Assembly (NCBI GenBank): GCA_947044405.1
Contig: CAMRHE010000322.1
Span: 310,001-374,000 of the forward strand
DNA length: 64,000 bases
Reading direction: 5' to 3'
From: Leptodactylus fallax
Lineage: Eukaryota > Chordata > Amphibia > Anura > Leptodactylidae
Shown: positions 1 to 11,156 of the stretch, one piece after another
Layout of the letters: each line of letters opens with the position of its first letter
Numbering within the stretch: the stretch's first letter is position 1
The notes under the pieces: model-generated
The model's database searches: none
What the model was told of the DNA's origin: nothing
The model's input: the letters and a program-made list of their open reading frames with translations, nothing else
Made by a program: the position numbers and the translations under genes

Positions 1-123
1 TTTTCTCATTTTGTTTCTCATAGTTGAGGTCTACCTATGATGTCAATTACAGGACTCTCTCATCTTTTTAAGTGGGAGAACTTGCACAATTGGTGGCTGA
101 CTAAATACTTTTTTCCCCCACTG
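1..123. mobile_element. Tc1-like element, family A, terminal end (cut by window edge)
   Basis: The last ~120 bp of a Tc1/mariner element. It ends in ACTTTTTTCCCCCACTG followed by TA, which is the reverse complement of the CAGTGGGGAAAAAAGTATT end seen at 11157, 24834, 40472, 55373 and 63349. The inverted repeats of this family are about 220 bp long, so this fragment does not show which end of the element it is. The rest lies outside the window. Confidence 0.85.
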
Positions 124-690
124 TATATACACAGATATGGAACTTTATACATTCATTTTACCAATGTTTAGTCATCAGCAATCCCCCATAATAGTATGAG
201 GCATAGCTAAAATCAACACCAGTTTCAGGCAGTTCCACTTTTATGTAATTTAGATCCAAGCTGGCAAACAAATATAGACATTATAAAAAGGTGACATTTA
301 ATGCAGTTTCCATAACAGATTGTAATCAAAATGGGAATATTTTCTTTTACAGTGAGTCATTTTATTAAACATCTTACAAGAAATACTACTATTTTCGCTA
401 TGTCTTGGAAAAGAACAACTTTGCGTAATCATGTTATTTCAAGTATTTTTAGGGATACTTTATTTTGCACAGTTCTTTTTTTGTTGTGAGGCTTAATATA
501 TTTAGCACTTCGATTTGGTAAGCAGTAATTATATGTTTTATTTTTTAACTAAAGGCCTAGAGCTAGACATAGCGGCAAAGTCATCTGCATTAAGAGTAAA
601 ATTATTGTGCTTACCAATAATGGCCAAGAACATGAACGATAAGTGTTTTGATCTAAAAAAAAAGATCTCTGTAAGCTAGCATTAAACAGT
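124..690. other. No gene seen
   Basis: AT-rich DNA without a credible coding frame, RNA gene or clear repeat boundary. Its right part may belong to the old Tc1 relic that follows. Confidence 0.5.
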
Positions 691-701
691 ATTGATAATT
701 G

Positions 702-965
702 TTATATCTGTGTCAAACTTAACGTTGCCCTAAGTGGGGCAAATTTACTAATAAAAATTGCCCCAGAATTCAGGAGTATTTTTAAGTCCATTTTCCAGCA
801 GCACTTGACACCTGTCCACATTGCCGAAAGTACCAATACCTTATTTAATAACCACGTTATCACTGTGCTTGATTGGCCAACAAACTCACCTGATCCAAAC
901 CCTAAAGGGAATCTATGGAGTATTGTCAAGAAGAAGGGCCCCAACCAAGTATTGATTGCATATAC
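702..965 (+). pseudogene. Old Tc1-like transposase relic (catalytic C-terminal part)
   Basis: On the + strand a decayed frame reads FQQHLTPVH, then FNNHVITVLDWP, then SPDPNPKGNLWSIVKKK. These match the usual Tc1 pattern FQQDxAPCH ... [11 protein letters not shown] that carries the second Asp and final Glu of the catalytic triad. Both are gone here: Asp is replaced in FQQHLT, and the Glu of NPIEN is replaced by Gly. No inverted repeats are recognisable around it. It is much more diverged than the family A copies, so it is an old, dead copy of another lineage. Confidence 0.6.
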
Positions 966-1285
966 TGTACATACTTTTTAATAGGCCAACATTTCTGTAT
1001 TAAAAATCATTTTTTAACTGGTCTTACATAATATTCTAATTTTCTAAGATAGTAACTTTTGGGTTTTAATCAGCTGTAAGCCAAAATCATCAACATTCAA
1101 AGAAATAAATGCTTGAAATAGATCACTCTGTGTAATGAATCTATAAAATATAGGAGGTTTACTTCTTGAATTAAATTACTGAAATTAATTAACTTTTCAA
1201 AAATAAAATCTAATTTATTGAGCTGCACCTGTATTACATTACGGTATACATTCAGATATGCATTAAGTTCAGTTTTAACAGTTCA

Positions 1286-1917
1286 GGGCTAAGACCCTAG
1301 CAAACCGCTAAAAAATGCAGCGGAAGCGCATTGCGTTTTTCTGCAGTGTTTTTCATTGTGTTGTTGCTGTGTTTTTCCTCTTTGGTTCTTCTTCCCTTAT
1401 TAAATACATAGGAAAAACACTTGGGTTTCTGCAACTAAAAGTGATATGCTACATTTTTGAAAATGCAACTTTTCTGCAGCAGTTTTTTTCTGCAATGTGT
1501 GGATGAGATTAACCAAAATCTCATTCACTTTGCTGGTACTGTAAAATGCAGCATTTTTTTCCAATGCGTTTCTGTATGAGGAAAATACACTGCGTTTCTG
1601 CAGTGTGGACTAAGGCCCAATGTAGTAAAACACAGCTAAAAAACACAGCAGGGAAAAAAAAACTATGAAAATGCATTGCAACGTGGGGCCTTAACCATAG
1701 GTAATATCATCCAAACATATTAGGAAAATGCTGCGGATAAGCTGCACTTTCAAAAGAGCATGTGTTTTTTGAAAAATGTAGCATGTTAATTTTAGCTGAG
1801 TTTTACCTATAGAGGAAGGAAAAATGCAATGAAGAATGCTAACGAAATAAATATAATGCATTTTTGCTGCCGAAAAAAAACATTTGTTAGCTGCAGTTCG
1901 CTACCTGGGGCCTTAGC
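1286..1917. mobile_element. Short palindromic (MITE-like) element
   Basis: The left end GGGCTAAGACCC and the right end GGGGCCTTAGCC are imperfect inverted repeats, and a TTA follows the right end. The interior is rich in TGCAG, TTTTTC and GCATTTTT words. Positions 1500-1565 match 7265-7335 closely (a GATG-GATT stem, then CACTTTGCTG, then GCAGCATTTTTTT), so this is a dispersed family. There is no coding capacity. The TTA duplication would fit PIF/Harbinger, but that assignment is tentative. Confidence 0.5.
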
Positions 1918-2138
1918 CTTAAAGTGGTTTATATGTCTATAGTTTAGCAGTGTGTCAGTGAAGCCCATGCCTGATCCACATATATTAGATGGTTTATTTA
2001 GATCACTTAAATAATTTGAAAATAGGAACATTAAATGAAAATATACATTAGATTATAATAAAAAATTAGAACGTACCTCTCAGCAGAAAATTTTACTGAA
2101 ATACTTTAGTAGTGTTTTTATATTCTGGTTTCTTATTT

Positions 2139-4229
2139 ATTTTTTTTTTTTAATAAATTCTTTATACCAAAATAGAAACAAATAAAAAAATAAGTACAAA
2201 AGCCCATCACCAAAAGCAGCAGTTGCAAGGTCCAGCTCCACTCACAAGAATACCTCCACACCCCGGATATCCCCCACCTCGCATGCCCAACGCATGAGCA
2301 AAGGAGAAGCAGAGGAGCTCCAAAACACAGAAAGTCAGGCCCTAGCCATGGTAACCAGATAGCTCAAGAAGAGTGATGATGAGCTCGGAGGAAGAAGTCA
2401 TAGAGGCGGAGCAGGCGTCAGGAAGAGAAGGGAGTAAGTGTGTGAGCTGAAAGCATAATGTGGGTGTCTCACACCACATCAGGCGAGGTATAGAGACCTC
2501 TCTTCCGGAATGCCGAGGCCGCCGTAATTGATGAACGAGAGCACCAGAGCATCTATGATGGGGAACCAGAACTCTGTGAGGAGAGAAGAAGAGAGAAGGG
2601 GGAAAGAAAGGAAAAAAAAAAGGAGTATGGGAAAGCAGGAAGAAAGCTAAAGAGTGGGAAGAAAAAAGGAATAGCAGAGAAGGAGGAAAGTGAACAAGAG
2701 GGTGAGAAGACAAATAAACAAAATAAAACAATAAACCCTGATCAAAGCTAGTCTAAGAGCAGGGAAACACTAACATTGAGTCAACACACTAAAGAACATC
2801 TCGCGGCTCATAAGAGCCAGTACGTCCAGGACCTAGAACCCTGTGCACTCTGTCGATGTTAATATCAGTGTCAGCTGGACGAGACAGAACAGTGTTGAAG
2901 ATAGATGTGACCGCAGAGCATAACTCGACCGGAGGAAGGCTGTCAGGAATACCCCATAGTTTGACATTGTTAAGTCGACCTCTGCTCTCTTGGTCATCGA
3001 CTTGCAAAAGTAGGGACCTGTGGAGCTCTCTCTGAGTAGTCACAAACTGCTCCACCGAAATAAGTCGCTGATCAAATACAGCAGACTGTTGTTGTTGAGT
3101 ATCAATCCGTTCTGATAGGGAGTTAATTTCAGACTTAATTTCAGACTTGAATTCAGAGATGATGCGCTCCTGTTTAGACTCCACTCTGTGCACAATAGTT
3201 TCCAAGTCTACTTTGGTGGGGAGGGAGGTAAGAAGATTCCAAATGTCCGCCAACTTAGGCCGCTTCGGCTTACTTGTCGACAAGGCCAAGTCTCGCATGG
3301 AAGAGCCAGAGGAATAAGAGGATGGTGGCGTGCGGAGGGCAGCTGTTGTGGAGTGTATGCCACAGCCTCATGACCCCGGGGCTATATCTTTGTTCTGTGG
3401 GGGGACACAGTGGAACCCCATGTGCAGAACAATATTCTGTTCAGGAACAGCAGCAGTATGATCAGTGGGCAGGGTGGAGGCAGAGGAAACCGGCAACTTC
3501 ACTGGTCTGAAAAGGCCGGTATTGTCCTGGAGTGCGACGGCAGAGGCCTGCAAAGAGGACTGAGGGGCCAGGGACTGCACAGGCTCTACAGTGAAGTGCA
3601 TCACAGGCGAGCCTTGATGAGCAGAGTGGGGCTGTAGGGGTGCAGTGTGTGGGCATCATACTGTGGAGGGGGACCTTGAGATACTTTGTGGTCATCCAGG
3701 GATGACCGCAGGAATGAAGAGCCAGGCAAAGTGTGGACAGCGGGAACTGACCTCAGGGGTGCCGGTATAGAGGTCTCCAAGACATCAGGGCCGCCATTTT
3801 GCATGTGCTCATGTGCAGGAGCCGACCGCCACGGGAGGCCCAGAGTCTGCAGCGCTGTGAGAGCGGGACCTGAGGAGGCCTGCATGGAGGGGGGAGGGAG
3901 GCAGCTGTGGACTTGGAGTCAGCTGGAGGAGCGGAGGAGGATCCAGAGTAGAGAGCGGGAGGACTGGTGGCACCGAGCAGGAGGCCTGAGCGCGCCAGCG
4001 CCATCTTGGAACTGCTGGCCGGCAGTGATGCAGGGGCCACAGAAAGCAAGAAATGGGAGATCCGTGGCTCTGACACCCTAGAAGAGGGTGCCTTTCTCCC
4101 CACGTCGGACCATGGCCACATGAGGTGAATGGACCGGTTCCAAACAATAGATAAAGTGTAGAAAGCACATGGGGTATGGGAGCTACTGTAAGATACGTCT
4201 GTAACATAGTATGGTTCAGGCCATGCCCC
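2139..4229 (-). mobile_element. L1-type LINE, internally deleted, with target duplication
   Basis: The 14-bp sequence CTGGTTTCTTATTT occurs exactly at 2125-2138 and again at 4230-4243, as expected for a target-site duplication. Read on the minus strand, the insert starts GGGGGCATGGCCTGAACC, carries a GC-rich 5' leader, then an ORF1-type coding region (3298 to 2789), then a pyrimidine-rich tail, and ends in an A-rich run (T-run at 2140-2152 on +). At about 2.1 kb it lacks ORF2 and most of the usual 5-6 kb. The intact duplication shows that this is one insertion event and not two fragments. Confidence 0.75.
2789..3298 (-). pseudogene. L1 ORF1-like protein, N-terminal and middle part
   Basis: A 169-codon frame begins MRDLALSTSKPKRPK. 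It has a coiled-coil-like stretch (residues ~30-95, heptad-rich with SKQERIISEF and LSERIDTQQQ), then the ORF1 RNA-binding core signature QVDDQESRGRLNNVKLWGIP and INIDRVHRVLGPG (residues ~100-160). In L1 elements this protein coats the element's RNA and escorts it to the target. It stops at residue 169, inside or just after the RRM-like core, so the C-terminal domain is missing, consistent with the internal deletion of the element. It was not assigned a host function. Confidence 0.7.
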
Positions 4230-4299
4230 CTGGTTTCTTATTTTGTCTACCAATGCCTTTTTATTTTATTGAAAATTCCATTCAACCAGTTTCAAGTTT

Positions 4300-4530
4300 A
4301 CGCTAGGTATACATTAGCACCAGGCTCTCCATCGTTTGGGTCCGTCTGGGGACCCGAACAATAGAGAGCTGTACTGCTACAAAAACGGTTACACACAGAG
4401 CCAGTGGACCCCTTTGACTATAATGAGGTTCACATGGTGTCCGTCGTTTCCAAACTGAAAGCGACATTGAAAAAAGTCCACTGTGCGGGTGATTTTCAGC
4501 GGTCTCTGTGATGTGAACCCAGCCTTACCA
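4300..4530. mobile_element. Short palindromic element ending in GTGAACCCAGCCTTA
   Basis: A ~220-bp block with a GC-rich centre ends in ATGTGAACCCAGCCTTA, the same end as the better-bounded copy at 20352-20566. Its left end (CGCTAGGTATACATTAGCA) is degraded. There is no coding frame. Confidence 0.4.
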
Positions 4531-5310
4531 CCTTATCGATCTGATAGGTTCACTTTAAACATTTTGGCCAATATAAATTATTAAAAATTTTGCAGAGTTT
4601 TAAATATTTCCTTTAATCATCTCAGTGGTGACAGTCTTTTGTCTTGTCATCGTCATTACATACAATCATGAATGAAGGAACTTTCTATGGCCTAGAACTT
4701 GTCAGAAACCCAGTAGGTAGGTAGGTAGGTAGGTAGGGACACTATACATATGAGAAGATAATCCAGCCACAATAAGGAAATTATAGTTCAGTTTTTGACA
4801 AGTGCTGACTCTACGTGTCAAGGCAAAAAGGTTTTACCACAGTCATAGGTAGGGCTTCTTTACTGTAAGAGCAGTGAGACTATGGAGCTTATTGCCACAT
4901 GATGTGGTGATGGTTGATAACTAGTAGAAGTTCAAGTGGGGCCTGGAGGCCTGGTAAGTAAGACTATCAACACTTTTTTTGGGATAGGATGTTGATCCAG
5001 ACACTTAGTTCAATTGCCATATTTGGCGTTGGTAAGGAAATATTTCCTCTGATGGGACAAATTGCTTCAGACTCTTGGTTTTTGTCTTCCCCTGGATGAA
5101 GCTCGTAGGTTTATAGGACTTGATGAACTTGCGTTCTTATCCAACCTACTGTGTTACTATCTTACTACAGTAGCAGATCATATCTGTCAGTGTCTGTGGG
5201 GAAGCAGCTACATTTACAATTGTGCCCCAAGTTTGTTTCATGTTTGTTTCATAGTCTATGGTTTCCAAAGAGCAAGAAATCAATATAGATGAATTTTCAT
5301 ATTTGTTTAA
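4531..5310. other. No gene seen; (GTAG)n at 4708-4737
   Basis: Apart from a short GTAG tetranucleotide tract at 4708-4737, nothing could be supported here. Confidence 0.5.
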
Positions 5311-5314
5311 GCCT

Positions 5315-5590
5315 GGTTGCACATGACTATGTGCTTACTGCCGGCCGTGAATGAAAATTGCAGCCGGCGAACGGGCTGCACACGGATGTCACCCTGTGCA
5401 CTGGCCATGCTTCCGCGGTCCCATTCATTCAATGAATAGGTGCCGCGGAAGCACAGTCGGAAAATCAGACAGGAATAGGACCTGTTCCATATTTTGTGGC
5501 CCAGACTGTCGGCCTGTACACGGGATCGTGTAATTCATGCTCATGTGCACGGGTCCACGGAAATGAATGAGTCACTGAGCAAGGGGCTTA
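5315..5590. repeat. GC-rich palindromic repeat block
   Basis: A GC-rich island in AT-rich surroundings. CCGCGG and GCATG words are arranged as an inverted repeat around the centre at ~5420-5450 (CTTCCGCGG ... CCGCGGAAG). It looks like the core of a short inverted-repeat transposon. Boundaries are uncertain. Confidence 0.4.
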
Positions 5591-6240
5591 AATCACGGAG
5601 CTTGCATAATATTAGGTTTCTGAGATGCTTAGAGCCTTCTAGATCATCTAATATTGTTTATGAAGGAACTTTAATATGAGGAGTAACTTTAATTGAAATG
5701 AGCTGGAGGACTATAGATTTCTATAATCTCCACTTGTGTGAAACTCAATGCCCCATTATAGAGGTCAAGAATCTGGACATTTATCAGGAGCTATTGTTCA
5801 CAGGAAACTTGTAAAAATACCACATATCACCTAACAAACAAGCAAACATTTGTTTTCCTGGTAATTACATCTTGCCAGATAAAAGATGCTAGATTGTTGG
5901 CAGCTCGTGTGCCATGTAAACAGGTCAATGTGCTACTGGCATACTGAATGGAGATGAAGAATTCATTAATTCTCATATAGCATCAATGATTGCTGGATTT
6001 ATTGCATTTAAGCCCTCCTATGAACTTTCATTCGGCCTGTGAAAAGCCTTAAAGGGGGTTTTCTAATGAAAGTAATGACACTAATTTACTAAAACAACTT
6101 ATCAACAACTTCTGTCGTAAATATCTGATAGATGAGGGGCCTGCTTTGCTATCTGTTTACTTCTGTAGAACTATATGAAAAAAGCTGTTCATATGTGATG
6201 CCAACTCTCCACTCATTCCTCTACCAAATATAATACCAGC
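5591..6240. other. No gene seen
   Basis: AT-rich, no coding frame. TTAAAGGGGGTTTTC at ~6051-6065 resembles one end of the TTAA-flanked elements at 18972 and 60584, but no partner end was found. Confidence 0.45.
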
Positions 6241-6244
6241 AGCT

Positions 6245-6430
6245 TTTTTGTTGCAGATTTTGTTATAGTTTTTGAAGCCAAGGCCAGGAGTGGATTGAGC
6301 AGAAGGGAGAAATGTAAGTGCTTCCTAGATATTCCTCATTCCTTTTGTAGCCATTCTTGGCTTTGGCTCAGAAAACTGCAGAAAATCTGCAACAAAAAAA
6401 GCTGCTTTTCCGCAACGTGGGGCTTTGTTT
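6245..6430. repeat. Dispersed short repeat (copy also near 38040-38225)
   Basis: The words TCTGCAACAAAAAA, GCTGCTTTTCCGCAACGTGGGGC and a GAGCAGAAGGG block recur, in related order, at 38040-38225. Both look like fragments of a short inverted-repeat element. Neither has a coding frame. Confidence 0.45.
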
Positions 6431-7039
6431 AACTATGCTTCATGGTCTAAATTGTTTATGGGAATTTTCATAACAGCGACAAGTAAAGCAACATGTTTTA
6501 CTGACTGCCTCCTGTCAACATAGAATTACATAATTTGGAGAATTAGAATTTTTTGACAGTGCTGTGAAAATGTAGGAAATCCATCTGAACCCGAGGCTTT
6601 TGCCTAAAGGTGAACTAATGGGCTGTTTCAGGAATTTAGTTTCAAAACCTGAAAAAAGGGAGGACAAAAGCAGTAACTTGTTTATTTTAGTTTTCCAATA
6701 ACTGACATCAGGACCTACAGGAGTGCTGAACCTCTCTACAGTATATGAAGGAGGGAGTAGATATCCAAGTGTAGAGATTTGATTCATTATGTGTTTTAAT
6801 GGTGATGTGATATACAGTACAGCAGAGTGTTGAGGCAGGTATAAAAGTAACAAACAAAAACTATGAAATTAGTATCAAGAGGGATGAAAATATCCTCAGC
6901 TTTCTGCAATCCATTAGGTCTGAAGTTGGGTGAGAGTTTGCAATGAGAGGGATGGTAGCAGTGGATTCTACTGAGTAAATTTAAGGACACACATTTAGGT
7001 TTTTGCTGCCATTTTTGCAGACAAAACCTGTATTGAATT

Positions 7040-7388
7040 GACAAAAGGGTGGGAAAAACTGCGGCGGCAAAGCATTGTGGTTTTTCCCGCTGTGCTTTTC
7101 ACAGGAAGTCCACAGAGGTGTCCTCTGCAGACTTTCTGCCTCCATTATACCTATAGGGAAACCACCAGCTTTTCTGTAGGTATAATTGACATGGTTCGAT
7201 TTCCAAAACCGCAATGGTTTTGGAAATTGCAACATGTCCGCTGTGTTTATTTTTCTGCAAAGTTGGGATGGGATTCGCTAAAATCCCATCCACTTTGCTG
7301 TGACTGTAAGACGCAGCATTTTTTTTCCATGGCATTTTCACCGTGGGCAAACCATGGTGTCTACACCACGTGGGGGCCCCGGCCTTAA
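7040..7388. mobile_element. Short palindromic element related to 1286-1917
   Basis: Contains the hairpin GGGATTCGCTAAAATCCC at 7269-7286, followed by CACTTTGCTG and GCAGCATTTTTTTT, in the same order as 1500-1560. It ends GGGGGCCCCGGCCTTA. There are further internal palindromes around 7150-7240 (a GGTTTTGGAAAT stem). Non-coding despite short frames on both strands. Confidence 0.5.
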
Positions 7389-8640
7389 GATTCATACCTT
7401 GTTTTGAGTTTACAGACTGCATCAGAAAACCTGTATGTTCTGACACTTGTATGTAAATCCATAAAAGATTTCTGTATATCACTGACTTAGGCTTTTTAAT
7501 AAAGAAATGTAAAGAATACAGACACCTTATTGAAAAGTAGAGAAAAAGATTGTTTTGAAAGAAACTGAGTATTTTGTTTAGACTGCTAATGTCAGTTTGT
7601 GGCTAAGTGTAAGCAGATTTCTTTCTTTTGGCGAACTTTATGTCTGTCTTAGTGAAATGCGAGAAAAGTAGGATAGATTTTCAGTTCTGACTTTCTGCAG
7701 CTGCCTTCATATTTCAGCTGTGGGAAATTATGACCTCAGCATGTTGTAACTCTTGTCAACAACCTCAAAGACTGTAAATCTAAAAAATAGCAATCAATAC
7801 ACATGATGTGTACATATACTAATAAGGAAGGTGGCTAATGGTGGTTATAAACCATAGCTGACCACAATGGTTACACTTCATTTATTAAGATAGAACCAAG
7901 TATTTCATCTCAAAGACATACAGAAATATCCAAATACCATGTTTTTTGTTGACCAGACAGGCTACTTTCACACTGCAGTCAGACACCGTACATCTAACAT
8001 GCCCATAGACTTCATTTAGCCAGACCAACAAAAGTGTGCCCTTTTGACATATCTTTGGCTGGAATATTTTAACATACTTTTGTCTCAACTGCAATGAGAA
8101 AAGTATAGTTGACTATAAAGCTAGTATAACGTATAGTACTGTAAAGCTAAAGTATACTATATTTCTTGTTGGCAGTCTGCAAATGCAAATTTTGAACATA
8201 CTGTAGTTTATAGTACAGCTCGTATGCATTAAAACATATGTTGGTTTCACCTACTTTTGGTTGTATTTTCTCTATAACCCAGAAACTCTGAGGAGTCTGG
8301 CTGAAGAAACCAGTCAATAAAATCCCATTTATATGTACAGTATATTAGAACTCTCCCAAGTACTAAAAATCCAAAAATATTACATTTTCAGATTTGAAGT
8401 AAGTAGATAACGTAACAAAGGAAAAATTATCAGTAGGTTATCTTGACTTGTGTTCATCTTACAAAAACCTACAATTTCCATGATTGTGAACTTTTTTTAT
8501 ACCATCCTGCTTGTACCTCTATATTAAGTCAATTAATGGTATCAAATTAATCCACTGAGTTAGAATCTTTAAAGAAATTACAAAAAAATCCCCAAGATGT
8601 GAAAATAATTCCCATTCCTAGAAAACAACCACATTACACA
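7389..8640. other. No gene seen
   Basis: AT-rich sequence without supported genes or bounded repeats. Confidence 0.5.
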
Positions 8641-8804
8641 CTACTGTGTAATGTGCCACAGTGTACCACAGTGTACTACACAGTGGCGTAACTAGGAATA
8701 GCTGGGCCCCAAGGTGAACATTTGACATGAGGCCCCCCTCCAACACCCCCCCGGACCACCCCTCCAACACCCCCTCCCCCCAAAAAAACACATTCCTGCG
8801 CACA

Positions 8805-8945
8805 CTATTATGTGCCATAGTGGCCCCTGCACACAGTATTATTCCCCATAGTGGCCCCTGCATACAGTATTATGCCCCATAGTGGTCCCTGCACACAGTA
8901 TTATACTCCATAGTGTCCCCTGCACACAGTATTATGCCCCAGACC
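8805..8945 (+). repeat. Minisatellite array 1 (~31-bp unit)
   Basis: About 4.5 copies of a unit with the core GGCCCCTGCACACAGTATTAT and a CCCCATAGT joint. The same unit makes the arrays at 22300, 43990, 44390, 47130, 54160 and 55935. This one lies inside hAT-type element 1. Confidence 0.85.
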
Positions 8946-9217
8946 CCAGAGTATAATGATCGGTGACCCAGGGGAAGATACAAACATAAAAAAACAATGC
9001 TACTTACCTGTTTCTCGCTCCGGTCCACTACCTGGTACTTCAGCCTTCTTGAATGTGGGACCAGGCCGGCGTCACGTGATCCGGGCCAGCATCGCGATGC
9101 AAAATGACGTCAGCTGACATCTGAGACGTCACCAAACAGGCCTGAAGGCTGGAGAAGTGTAGGAGAGGTAAGTACATTGTTTTTTTATGTTCGCTCACCT
9201 CCCCTGGGCCTCCGATT

Positions 9218-9255
9218 ATTATACTCTAGGGTCTGAAAAGACCCCAGAGTATAAT
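9218..9255. repeat. Hairpin with 17-bp stem and GAAA loop
   Basis: Left arm 9218-9234, loop GAAA 9235-9238, right arm 9239-9255. One stem position is mismatched. The same hairpin with the same GAAA loop is present at 47097-47134 in hAT-type element 2. Confidence 0.75.
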
Positions 9256-9512
9256 GATAGCAGTGATTGTGGGGTTCGGCCCTCAGCCTAACATACCAAT
9301 CTCCGCTACTGCTCACAGCCGCCTCCGCAGAATGGGAAGCGCAGACGGCCGCAAGCAGGGATCGATAAGTATATAGGACCTGTTACACCAGCAGGTAATG
9401 GCCTATTAAAAAAAAAAAAAAAGCATCGGGGGCCCGCAGGGCCTCGTAATGTCCCGGGCCCTGTGGCAGCCGCTACCGCTGCTACCCCAGTAGTAACGCC
9501 CCTGGTACTACA

Positions 9513-11154
9513 TCGCATTGCACCAGAGTCTCAGGTACAGCTTACAATTTATTGCTACACGTCTATTTGAAATAATAGTAAGTCCAGGAAAGAACACTTA
9601 AGATCAGGCCCAAATAGCCTTGCTTTAGAGCTTCTTCCCAAGAACTATCAGAAAGGCCACTATGAACATAAGTGAGTTTCCTAGGCACAACAGTACTATA
9701 TAGTAGCTCACTTATGGGGCGTTATTGTTGATATTTAACAAAAAAAAGTGCACAATCAAAACAGATGTAAATGTACTGTATAGTTTGGTCTGTCAGTAAT
9801 TCTGAAAAGAATAGCTGCCTACATTTTCAGCACTATAAAAGGTTCATAGACTGAATAAATTGGACAAAAATACACTATTTTTGATACACATTTGACTGCA
9901 GAATAGAAGCCTATACTAAGTACTTTATGGTATAAATTTGAACCTACAGTAATATAACAGCTATCACTTTTAGTCTGTTCAGAGATGTTGACTGTTAGAT
10001 CATTTGTACTGTAGTAATAGCACTACAGTGCGTTTACACAAAAAGGTGTCTTAAAGATTTGTGCAGAAATAATTAGCAAAATCTGTTAGGCTCCATTCAG
10101 TTCACACTTTTTACATCCATTTATGATGTCTATGTAAACGGATGACCTCAATGATTTATACAGACCCAGCAGTTTGTACAGGTTTTCTTCTAAGTGGAAC
10201 ACAATGTGTAATGCTCATAGAGGAATTCCTCAGAACTTCAGTGAACAGCTTATATGAAGCTGTTCACCATCAATAGGGCTTCTTCAAGTAGATTTCATGA
10301 GCACTTTAAGAGGGTAGACAAGGCAGAATGTAAAATGATGTAACCCAAGGATAACCAATCATAACACATTAATTATAAATACAGTGGGCCTTATGTTTGA
10401 AACCTATCAGAAAGAACAGAATCCTTGTTGCCTTTGGCATCTATGAGAGCCCATGGATTAACTCTGATTGCCTGTTGTCGGCAACAAGACCACTCTCTGT
10501 TAGTTTCTTATATTATGAACATGTTTTTGTGTTAAAAGCAGCATTTACACTTTTGCATGTCAATGGTTCGGTTTTTTTTTAATACAGCGAATTATGAGTA
10601 AGGCCCACACATCAAGTGACATATATGGGAGTGTGCCCAGAAAAGTAGATCCATGATGCTGCATGCCAGTATCTCCACTAGGTTTTAATCCAAACAGTGG
10701 CTGGTTTCCAACTACAGTTTTGGCTACAGCAAAAAGTTGCTTTTGACTTTTTATATGTCTTCTCTTAGTGCAGCTATCAATATTTACTTTCAATCCCTGT
10801 GTTCCTGAAGCGTGTTGATCAATGGTTTATTAATTTATACAACTTTGGTTCACCACAGTAAACTGGAAGTTTTACCAAGTAACTACTGGCATTGTAGAGC
10901 TCTCCCTGCAGAAAGCAAACATCCCCATGTACCATAGAAAACTTATGAACCTAGCGATTAAGAATACTCAGCTGTCTTTAGGTTTATAGTCTGTGAAGGC
11001 TTTGTGTAGTTCTAAAAACATTGGTTTCCAGTCTAACATAACAGGATTATTATGTTGAGAGATTTGACAGCATGTTCTATGTTTTTATTAGTGGACATTT
11101 AATAGAACTTTGACTTAAAGGTATTATTTTAGAATATGACTTTGATAAGGCATA
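9513..11154. other. No gene seen
   Basis: Moderately AT-rich, apparently single-copy sequence. Short frames on both strands show no family resemblance. Confidence 0.5.
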
Positions 11155-11156
11155 TA

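Larger units (their letters stand above)
8681..9504. mobile_element. hAT-type non-autonomous element 1 (8-bp target duplication)
   Basis: Terminal inverted repeats CAGTGGCGTAACTA (8681) and TAGTAACGCCCCTG (ending 9504) match at 12 of 14 positions. The flanking octamer GTACTACA is identical at 8673-8680 and 9505-9512. An 8-bp duplication with CAG...CTG-type ends is the hallmark of hAT transposons. The 824-bp interior has no transposase: it holds a minisatellite array (8805-8945), then a ~60-bp inverted repeat (about 8943-9009 against 9168-9228) around a GC-rich core with TCACGTGA (9072-9079) and TGACGTCA (9105-9112). It must have been moved by a hAT transposase made elsewhere. Confidence 0.88.

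Noticed and set aside
3686..4253. Frames of 131-166 codons on both strands in the GC-rich 5' part of the L1-type element
   Set aside because: Overlapping frames on both strands within the LINE leader. No domain is recognisable, and GC-rich DNA keeps frames open by chance.
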